This document shows positions 6,574 to 11,566 of a stretch of 11,566 nt of DNA, piece after piece (within the stretch, counting starts at the first letter, position 1; each line of letters opens with the position of its first letter). Under the pieces are notes generated by a model that had not been told where the DNA came from, made no database searches, and worked only from the letters and a program-made list of their open reading frames with translations. Both the position numbers and the translations under genes were made by a program. The stretch is from an uncultured Desulfuromonas sp. (GTDB lineage: Bacteria; Desulfobacterota; Desulfuromonadia; Desulfuromonadales; Trichloromonadaceae), in assembly GCA_937982495.1 (NCBI GenBank), contig CALJLX010000421.1:1-11566 (forward strand). The letters are read 5' to 3'.

Positions 6574-7421
6574 TGCAGGCGCAGCAGGGTGATCTCCGGA
6601 CGGCAGAGAAAGCGCACGGGCAGGACGCTGGTGCCGATCCCCCGGTTGACGTAGAGGGGGGTGGAGCTCGGACCGACGCGGTAGAGCCCGGCGACGAAGG
6701 GATAGGAAAAACGGGGCAGGTAGAAGGGTTCAACAAAGGGAATCTTGACCTGGCCGCCGTGGGTATGACCGCAGAGGATCAGGTCGACGCGGCCGTCGAG
6801 CTGCTGGTGCCGGAAGGCCGGGACATGGGAGAGGAGCAGGTTGACCCGGCCGGGGTCGGCCTGCTGTTGCAGTTTAAGGAGATGATCGACGGGGGAGGGG
6901 TAGTCGAGGCCAAGAATCGAGAGGGGGACGTCGCCGGCCTCCAGGTCGAAACGTTCGTCGATGAGCAAGGTGACGCCCACCCCGGCGAAGTGACGGCGCA
7001 GATTTTCTCCTTCGAGACGTGACCAGTATTCCCAGTTGCCCTGCACGGCGAAGATCCCCTTCGGCGCCCGCAGCAGCTTCAGAAACTGGCGGACATCGGC
7101 GAGATTGCGATCCTTTTCGAGAAAATCGCCGGTGATCAGGATGGCTTCCGGCTTCAGGTCGTCAACCGCCGCCGCCACCCGGCGATGATAATCCGTGAAG
7201 GCCTGGATATGCAGGTCCGAGATCTGCACCAGGCGCAGCTCCCGTCCCGGCGGAATCTTTACCAGGGGCAGGTGCAGTTCCTCGATCATGAAAGAGCGCG
7301 GCTCCCGCCACAGGGCATCCCCCGCCAGCAGTCCGCCGAGTCCCAGGGTGCCGGCTGTCAGCAGGCGGCGGCGGGTGATGCGCAAAGGTGGTTTTCCCGG
7401 AGTCGGTTCGGGTAAGGTCAT
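6564..7421 (-). CDS. Tat-exported metallophosphoesterase (YaeI/YkuE-like)
   Basis: A 285-residue calcineurin-like phosphoesterase. The N-terminus has a twin-arginine signal, ITRRRLLTAGTLGLGGLLAG (residues 15-34), pointing to Tat export or membrane anchoring. The binuclear metal motifs are SDLH (D69, H71), GDF (D99), GNW (N129), SHVP (H199) and GHTHGGQ (H219, H221). The third motif is normally GNH; here the histidine that usually assists catalysis is W130 (GNWEYW). The end NRGIGTSVLPVRFLCRPEI matches the YaeI/YkuE subgroup, some members of which hydrolyse phosphodiesters or pyrophosphates in lipids; the substrate here is unknown. I start at ATG 7421 because the Tat motif follows at the expected distance, although no clear Shine-Dalgarno is seen. 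The frame stays open to 8306, but that extension is antisense to the flavodiiron gene and not protein-like. Divergent from that gene. Confidence 0.88.
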   Translation of the reverse strand: MTLPEPTPGKPPLRITRRRLLTAGTLGLGGLLAGDALWREPRSFMIEELHLPLVKIPPGRELRLVQISDLHIQAFTDYHRRVAAAVDDLKPEAILITGDFLEKDRNLADVRQFLKLLRAPKGIFAVQGNWEYWSRLEGENLRRHFAGVGVTLLIDERFDLEAGDVPLSILGLDYPSPVDHLLKLQQQADPGRVNLLLSHVPAFRHQQLDGRVDLILCGHTHGGQVKIPFVEPFYLPRFSYPFVAGLYRVGPSSTPLYVNRGIGTSVLPVRFLCRPEITLLRLHAA

Positions 7422-7453
7422 GGGTCGTCGGACTGTCGGTTCGGGTTGGGGGC

Positions 7454-7482
7454 TTGCGAGGCGCGGCGGCCTTGGGTATTCT
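7454..7482 (+). promoter_or_regulatory. Candidate sigma70 promoter of the flavodiiron protein gene
   Basis: TTGCGA (7454-7459) and TATTCT (7477-7482) match the -35 and -10 consensus at 4 of 6 each with an ideal 17-base spacer. Transcription would start near 7489, about 35 bases before the ATG at 7524. A dyad overlaps the -10 element. Confidence 0.45.
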
Positions 7483-7489
7483 AACCCAA
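7472..7489. promoter_or_regulatory. Dyad TTGGGT-N6-ACCCAA over the -10 element, possible operator
   Basis: TTGGGT (7472-7477) and ACCCAA (7484-7489) are perfect 6-bp inverted arms separated by ATTCTA. The dyad covers the putative -10 and start site of the flavodiiron gene, the usual place for a repressor operator. It does not match an operator family that I can name. It could also fold as a small hairpin in the transcript. Confidence 0.35.
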
Positions 7490-7523
7490 AGCCCTCTCTA
7501 TGTTCCAGGAAAGGTTCAAGATT

Positions 7524-8720
7524 ATGAACGAAATCATCCAGATCGCCCCCGAAGTCTACTGGCTCGGGGCCAAGCATCCCCAATTGCGGGTTTTCGACGA
7601 ACTCTTTCCCACCGGCAACGGCTCCACCTATAACGCCTATCTGGTCAAAGGAAAAGACAAAACGGCGCTGATCGACACGGTCAAGAGATCCTTCACCGAA
7701 GGCTATCTGGATCGAGTCGCGGCCCTGGTCCCCCTCGACAAGATCGACCTGCTGGTGGTCAACCACACCGAGCCCGACCATTCCGGCGCCCTTGGCGAGC
7801 TGCTCAAGCGCAATCCGAATATCGAAATCTACTGTTCGAAGGCGGCGGAAAACTTCCTCAGGCAGATTCACGACGTGCCGATGAAGACCCACGCGGTGAG
7901 CGAAGGGCAGGAAATCGACCTGGGCGGCAAAACCCTGCGCTTCATTCTCGCTCCCTACCTGCACTGGCCGGATACCATCTTCACCCTGCTGCCGGAAGAG
8001 AAGATTCTCTTTTCCTGCGACGCCTTCGGTGCCCACTACTGCCCGGAAAAGCTCTATGACGACGAGTCTCCCGATTTTTCCGGGGATTTCACCAGTTACT
8101 TCGACGTCATCATGCGCCCCTTCAAGGACAAGATCCGCGAGGCCCTGGCCAAGGTCGAACATCTCGACCTGCGGATGATCTGCCCGTCCCACGGGCCGCT
8201 GCTGCGCCGCGATCCCAGGGCGGTGATCGCCGCCTATAAGTCCCTGGCGGCCGCGCCCCCGGAGGACGGCAAGAAACATGCGCTGATTCTGAGCCATTCT
8301 CCGCATGGCAACACCCGGAATATGGGCGCCGCCGTGCGGCGGGGGTTGGAAGCCCAGGGGGTGGCGGTCATGGAAATGGCCATGTACGGCGCCGATGCCG
8401 GTAAGCTCCGCGATGCTCTGGAGTGGGCCGACGCCCTAGTGGTCGCCACCCCGACCATCAACCGCGATGCGCCGCCGCCGGTCTGGCAGACTTTGGCGCT
8501 GATTTCCACCGTTACTCCAAAAGGGCGGATCGGCGCGGTGCTCGGCTCCTACGGCTGGAGCGGCGAAGCGGTCAAGCTGGTGGAGGAGCGGCTGCTCGGA
8601 CTCAAATACACCCTGGCGGCGCCGGGTTTGCACTATCGCTTTACCCCGGGGGCGGAGGATATTGCCGCTTGCGTCAAGATGGGGGAGCAGGTGGCGGCGG
8701 CGTTGTTGGGGGACAAATAA
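7524..8720 (+). CDS. fprA: Flavodiiron protein (FprA-type A flavoprotein)
   Basis: A 398-residue two-domain protein. The N-terminal metallo-beta-lactamase-like domain (about 1-245) keeps the full di-iron ligand set: H81-x-E83-x-D85-H86 (NHTEPDHSG), H147 (YLHWPD), D166 (SCDAFG) and H223 (CPSHG). The C-terminal flavodoxin domain (about 252-398) binds FMN through SHSPHGNTRNMG. Such proteins reduce O2 to water and/or NO to N2O in the cytoplasm of anaerobes, usually with electrons from a rubredoxin; no rubredoxin domain is fused and none is encoded here. I start at ATG 7524 (MNEIIQIAPEVYWLG, the usual N-terminus), with AGGAAAGG upstream; an ATG at 7500 would precede that ribosome-binding site. The gene has its own promoter candidate and a strong terminator, so it is probably monocistronic. 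Preference for O2 or NO cannot be read from sequence. Confidence 0.94.
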   Translation: MNEIIQIAPEVYWLGAKHPQLRVFDELFPTGNGSTYNAYLVKGKDKTALIDTVKRSFTEGYLDRVAALVPLDKIDLLVVNHTEPDHSGALGELLKRNPNIEIYCSKAAENFLRQIHDVPMKTHAVSEGQEIDLGGKTLRFILAPYLHWPDTIFTLLPEEKILFSCDAFGAHYCPEKLYDDESPDFSGDFTSYFDVIMRPFKDKIREALAKVEHLDLRMICPSHGPLLRRDPRAVIAAYKSLAAAPPEDGKKHALILSHSPHGNTRNMGAAVRRGLEAQGVAVMEMAMYGADAGKLRDALEWADALVVATPTINRDAPPPVWQTLALISTVTPKGRIGAVLGSYGWSGEAVKLVEERLLGLKYTLAAPGLHYRFTPGAEDIAACVKMGEQVAAALLGDK

Positions 8721-8745
8721 GCCACCTGTTTACGTTGGGTCAACG

Positions 8746-8774
8746 GGGCCGGCTTGTGTCGGCCCTTTGTTTTT
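8746..8774 (+). terminator. Rho-independent terminator of the flavodiiron gene
   Basis: GGGCCGGC (8746-8753) pairs with GTCGGCCC (8758-8765) over eight pairs, one a G-T wobble, around a TTGT loop; TTTGTTTTT (8766-8774) follows. It lies 25 bases after the stop codon. The end of the T-run merges with the first base-copy of the adjacent repeat. Confidence 0.88.
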
Positions 8775-8853
8775 AGAACCGCCGGGTCCAATCTTGGTGA
8801 CGATCGGCTCGGAAAAAAACTTTAGAACCGGCGGGTCTCGCCCCGCCAGGCGA

Positions 8854-8885
8854 CTTACTTTTTTGTAAGCCGACAAAAAAGTAAG
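8854..8885. repeat. Perfect 13-bp hairpin, left arm of the composite element
   Basis: CTTACTTTTTTGT (8854-8866) and ACAAAAAAGTAAG (8873-8885) are exact inverted copies around the loop AAGCCG. The T-run lies inside the stem, not after it, so this is not a normal terminator. It is related in sequence to the hairpin at 9269-9302. Confidence 0.85.
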
Positions 8886-8898
8886 CAAAAAACCGGCT

Positions 8899-9256
8899 CC
8901 ACTGCGTGGGGCATGAAAAGCACTAGCGCGAAGGGCTTTGGATGTAATCACCGTCATGGTAATGCCAGCGACAGTGCTTCGTAGCGCAACTGCCACCGTT
9001 GGTGGGGGCTTCGGCGGTTTCCCCGGCTGAGCAAAGACCGGGCTACCTGGAAAAGCAAAATCACAACAGCAAACCCTGTGGGGTTCAGGCCTTCCTCCAA
9101 AAAACGCGATTGCTGTGACGGTTGTCTGAACACCACCCCCGACGCCTCGACACGCGCTCGCGCCCGGGGAAGAACCACGAAGCACCAGCGTAATTATTGA
9201 CAATCAAAGGATGATTGAAACTCTGTCGACGGCGATCGCCATGCTCCACGCAGTGG
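8899..9256. repeat. Internal inverted pair, 17-bp arms
   Basis: Arms are 8899-8915 (CCACTGCGTGGGGCATG) and 9240-9256 (CATGCTCCACGCAGTGG), inverted and identical at 16 of 17 positions, enclosing the 324-bp core. Each arm also contains the small palindrome CCAC-TGC-GTGG. Confidence 0.8.
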
Positions 9257-9268
9257 TAAGTTTCTTTT

Positions 9269-9302
9269 GGTTACTTTTCTTTGCGCCCAAAGAAAAGTAA
9301 CC
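9269..9302. repeat. Perfect 15-bp hairpin, right arm of the composite element
   Basis: GGTTACTTTTCTTTG (9269-9283) and CAAAGAAAAGTAACC (9288-9302) are exact inverted copies around CGCC. It is longer and more GC-capped than its left-hand relative at 8854-8885 but shares the TTACTTTT core. Confidence 0.88.
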
Positions 9303-9305
9303 CGG

Positions 9306-9363
9306 CTGTCGGGCCGGAACCCGACGGTTTTGACCTGTCGGGGCGAGTCCCGACGGTTCTAAG
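9306..9363. repeat. 29-bp tandem duplication of a GC hairpin
   Basis: Unit 1 is 9306-9334 and unit 2 is 9335-9363, matching at 22 of 29 positions. In both, CTGTCGGG and CCCGACGG are unchanged and form the stem, while the six-base loop between them differs (CCGGAA against GCGAGT). Confidence 0.75.
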
Positions 9364-9386
9364 ATTTTGCTTTTCGGATATTGGAT

Positions 9387-11566
9387 ATGTCCTCACTCAT
9401 TGCCACTGTGGCCATCGCCGCCCCCATCGACAAACCTCTCTCCTACCTCGTCCCGGAATCCCTGCGGGCGACGGCGCGGGTTGGGGTGCGGCTGCGCGTC
9501 CCCTTGGGACGGCGGCAGGTGGTGGGCTATCTCCTGGCCCTGTCCGAGGGGGAGACGGACGGCCTCAAGCCGGTCGCCGAGGTGCTTGACGCCGCGCCCC
9601 TCTTCGCGTCCGAACTGGTCCCTTTCTTCACCCGCGCCGCCGACTACTACGGCCATCCCCTCGGTGAGGTAATCCGCACCGCGTTGCCCGCCGGACTCTC
9701 CGGACGGGGCGCGGAAATCGCCATCCTCCGGGAAAAGCTCTATACCGCTACAGACTTGGCCGGACAGCCGAGCGGCGCTTTGCAAAAGGAGGTGCTGACC
9801 CTGGTCCGCGCCGCCGGACGGCTGACGTTGAGCGAACTGCGGGCGCACGTGGCCGCCCCCTACGGCGCCCTGCGGCGGCTGGTGGAACTCGGCTATCTCG
9901 AAGAGAGCGAAACCGAGCGCCGCCGCGACCCCTTTCTCGATCTGCCGGTCACGCCCGATACGTCGGCGACCCCCACCGCCGAGCAGGCGGCGGTCCTGGC
10001 GCAAATGGCCCCGGCGCTCTCCGGCGGCGAGTTCGCTCCTTTTCTGCTGCACGGCGTCACCGGCAGCGGCAAGACCGAAATCTACCTGCGCGCCATCGAC
10101 CAGGTCTTGGCCCAAGGGCGACGGGCGCTGGTGCTGGTGCCGGAGATCGCCCTCACCCCGCAGCTGGTGGGGCGTTTCCGCGCCCGCTTCCACGGCGGCC
10201 GGGCGAGTATCGCCGTGCTTCATTCCGGGCTTTCCGACGGCGAGCGTTACGACGCCTGGCGGGCCATCACCCGAAACGAGGCGGAAATCGTCATCGGCGC
10301 CCGCTCGGCGGTCTTCGCCCCTCTCGACAAACTGGGCATCATCGTCGTCGACGAGGAACACGAGGCGAGCTACAAGCAGGGGGAGGGCTTTCGCTACCAC
10401 GCCCGCGACCTCGCCCTGTTGCGCGGTCAGATGGCCGGGGCGACGGTGCTGCTCGGCAGCGCCACTCCCGCCGTCACCACCTTCCAGCGGGCGCAGAGCG
10501 GTCAGACCGGCTATCTGGAACTTCGTGGCCGGGTGCTGGCCCGGGAACTGCCGCAAATCGAGCTGGTTGATCTGGCCGCCACCCCCTTCGGCGAACATCT
10601 CTCCGCGCCGCTCTTGACCGCCCTGGAAGAAAATCTGGCCCGGGGCGAACAGTCGCTGCTCCTGCTCAACCGGCGCGGCTTCGCCCCCTATCTGCTTTGC
10701 GCCGACTGCGGCACGACCTTCCGCTGCCCCAACTGCGAAATCACCCTGACCTTCCATCGGCAACACCGGCTGCTGCGCTGTCACTACTGCGACTACCGGC
10801 AGCCGCCGCCGGAACTCTGCCCCACCTGCCAGGGGGGCAACATCCACCCCGAGGGGATCGGCACCGAGCGCCTCGAAAGCGAGCTGGCCGAGCGCTTTCC
10901 CGAGGCGCGCATCGCTCGCATGGATCGCGATACCACCGCCCGCAAGGGGGCGCATCAGTCCCTGATGGAGCGCATGACCGGCCGCGAGATCGACATTCTC
11001 GTCGGCACCCAGATGGTCGCCAAGGGCCACGATTTCCACGGCGTCACCCTGGTCGGGGTGGTCAACGCCGACGCCACCCTCAATTTCCCCGATTTTCGCA
11101 GTGCCGAGCGCACCTTCGCCCTCCTCACCCAGGTCGCCGGGCGGGCCGGGCGGGGGGATCTGCCGGGACGGGTCATCATCCAGACTCGCAACCCCGACCA
11201 TTACGCCCTGGCCTGCGCCGCGAGCCATGACTATCGCAGCTTTTACGAGCAGGAAGCCGCTTTCCGCCAGGAACTCGGCTATCCCCCCTTCGGCCATCTG
11301 GTCAATCTCGTCCTTTCCGGCAACGACGGCGAGCGGGTCGCCGCCGCCGCGCAGGAACTGGCGGTCGCACTGCTCCAGGCCGCCGGGGAAGTCGAAGTCC
11401 TCGGCCCCGCCCCCTGTCCCCTGGCCAAGCTGCGGGGCAAAAGCCGGGTACAGATCCTGCTCAAATCCCCCACACGGCTTCCCCTGCGCCGCTTGCTCGC
11501 CCGACTGCCTATGCTGCGTAAAAACATCTCCGCCGGCGTCACCCTCGCCGTCGACGTCGATCCGGT
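9387..11566 (+). CDS. priA: Primosomal protein N' (PriA helicase), 3' end cut by the window
   Basis: PriA is the 3'-5' DNA helicase that recognises stalled forks and loads the replisome for restart. The frame is open for 726 codons from ATG 9387 to the window edge; the last visible residues (LAVDVDP) match the usual C-terminus, so only a few codons are missing. Visible parts: N-terminal DNA-binding domain (SSLIATVAIAAPIDKPLSYLVP), Walker A GVTGSGKT (223-230), DEEH box (322-325), GSATPA motif III, eight zinc-binding cysteines (438, 441, 447, 450, 465, 468, 478, 481), GTQMVAKGHDF, and helicase motif VI QVAGRAGRG. No frameshift is seen. The start region is odd: no convincing Shine-Dalgarno (only GGA two bases before ATG), and the composite repeat ends 23 bp upstream. 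An in-frame TTG at 9381 is an alternative start. Confidence 0.96.
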   Translation, partial: MSSLIATVAIAAPIDKPLSYLVPESLRATARVGVRLRVPLGRRQVVGYLLALSEGETDGLKPVAEVLDAAPLFASELVPFFTRAADYYGHPLGEVIRTALPAGLSGRGAEIAILREKLYTATDLAGQPSGALQKEVLTLVRAAGRLTLSELRAHVAAPYGALRRLVELGYLEESETERRRDPFLDLPVTPDTSATPTAEQAAVLAQMAPALSGGEFAPFLLHGVTGSGKTEIYLRAIDQVLAQGRRALVLVPEIALTPQLVGRFRARFHGGRASIAVLHSGLSDGERYDAWRAITRNEAEIVIGARSAVFAPLDKLGIIVVDEEHEASYKQGEGFRYHARDLALLRGQMAGATVLLGSATPAVTTFQRAQSGQTGYLELRGRVLARELPQIELVDLAATPFGEHLSAPLLTALEENLARGEQSLLLLNRRGFAPYLLCADCGTTFRCPNCEITLTFHRQHRLLRCHYCDYRQPPPELCPTCQGGNIHPEGIGTERLESELAERFPEARIARMDRDTTARKGAHQSLMERMTGREIDILVGTQMVAKGHDFHGVTLVGVVNADATLNFPDFRSAERTFALLTQVAGRAGRGDLPGRVIIQTRNPDHYALACAASHDYRSFYEQEAAFRQELGYPPFGHLVNLVLSGNDGERVAAAAQELAVALLQAAGEVEVLGPAPCPLAKLRGKSRVQILLKSPTRLPLRRLLARLPMLRKNISAGVTLAVDVDP

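Larger units (their letters stand above)
8775..9363. repeat. Composite inverted-repeat element of nested palindromes, no coding sequence
   Basis: This is the main gene-free stretch (8721-9386 between stop and next start). The outer arms 8821-8850 and 9334-9363 are inverted copies matching at 26 of 30 bases, each holding a GC hairpin. Moving inward there is a perfect hairpin on each side (8854-8885, 9269-9302), then an inverted 17-bp pair (8899-8915, 9240-9256). A second partial direct copy of the left end (AGAACCGCCGGGTC) begins at 8775, and the right end is tandemly duplicated. The core 8916-9239 has small stems, for example CCACC-GTT-GGTGG at 8993-9005, CCCGG/CCGGG at 9022-9042 and ACAGCAA/TTGCTGT at 9066-9116. 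No transposase or credible protein is present. It resembles a non-autonomous mobile element or a dispersed intergenic repeat; a structured RNA is possible. Multi-copy status cannot be tested here. Confidence 0.7.

Noticed and set aside
7422..8306. Upstream extension of the metallophosphoesterase frame to 580 codons
   Set aside because: The extension is antisense to the well-conserved flavodiiron gene and would bury the Tat signal.
9197..9202. Perfect -35 hexamer TTGACA within the repeat core, a possible priA promoter
   Set aside because: No acceptable -10 lies at 16-18 bases, and it is far from priA with two hairpin sets in between.
8730..9203. Long minus-strand frames through the intergenic repeat (to 157 codons, and 8954-9178)
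   Set aside because: Composition is arginine/serine/glycine-rich with no recognisable domain, and the frames run across hairpins and the terminator; GC-rich DNA gives such open frames by chance.
9231..9240. GGCGATCGCC, identical to the cyanobacterial HIP1 palindrome
   Set aside because: Only one copy is seen in this window and nothing else suggests a cyanobacterium; probably chance.
9211..9300. A 29-codon frame ending in FFWLLFFAPKEK, hydrophobic and tail-basic like a small membrane peptide
   Set aside because: Its second half is just the translation of the 15-bp palindrome, the AAAGG lies directly against the ATG with no spacing, and it sits inside the repeat element.

Overview
GC-rich bacterial chromosomal DNA carrying mostly housekeeping genes. 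The mix (a paired DUF4212/sodium:solute symporter module of the acetate-symporter type, a small mono-heme cytochrome c, a flavodiiron FprA-type protein, a type I-beta AroF, and families of intergenic repeats) fits a Desulfuromonadales/Geobacter-like deltaproteobacterium (Desulfuromonadota). This placement is inference from gene content and sequence feel; nothing in the window proves it.

Layout. (1) 1-172, plus: the 3' end of a universal stress protein gene. (2) 174-292: a roughly 119-bp imperfect inverted repeat lying between convergent gene ends. (3) 347-5370, all minus strand: six closely spaced genes which, in transcription order, are a mono-heme c-type cytochrome, trmB, truD, a DUF4212 small subunit, its sodium:solute symporter, and a TIM-barrel sugar-phosphate isomerase/epimerase-like protein. 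Gaps are 53, -8, 60, 9 and 47 nt, so they may form one operon or two. (4) 5543-6553, plus: aroF, divergent from the cytochrome gene. (5) 6564-7421, minus: a Tat-exported metallophosphoesterase convergent with aroF. (6) 7524-8720, plus: a flavodiiron protein with a good promoter candidate overlapped by a dyad, followed by a clear intrinsic terminator. (7) 8775-9363: a gene-free composite repeat of nested inverted repeats and perfect hairpins. (8) 9387 to the window end, plus: priA, lacking only its last few codons.

How the genes work together. trmB and truD both modify tRNA and overlap by 8 nt, so they are probably translationally coupled. The DUF4212 protein and the symporter form one transporter; the stop codon of the small gene lies inside the Shine-Dalgarno sequence of the large one. 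aroF begins aromatic amino acid synthesis. The flavodiiron protein probably detoxifies O2 or NO in an anaerobe.

The most unusual sequence is the 8775-9363 element. Its outer arms match at 26 of 30 positions in inverted orientation, and two of the four differences are a compensatory base-pair swap inside a hairpin. It carries two perfect long palindromes, an internal 17-bp inverted pair and a 29-bp tandem duplication, and it ends 23 bp before the priA start codon. I see no defence system, CRISPR array, transposase, tRNA or rRNA gene in the window.
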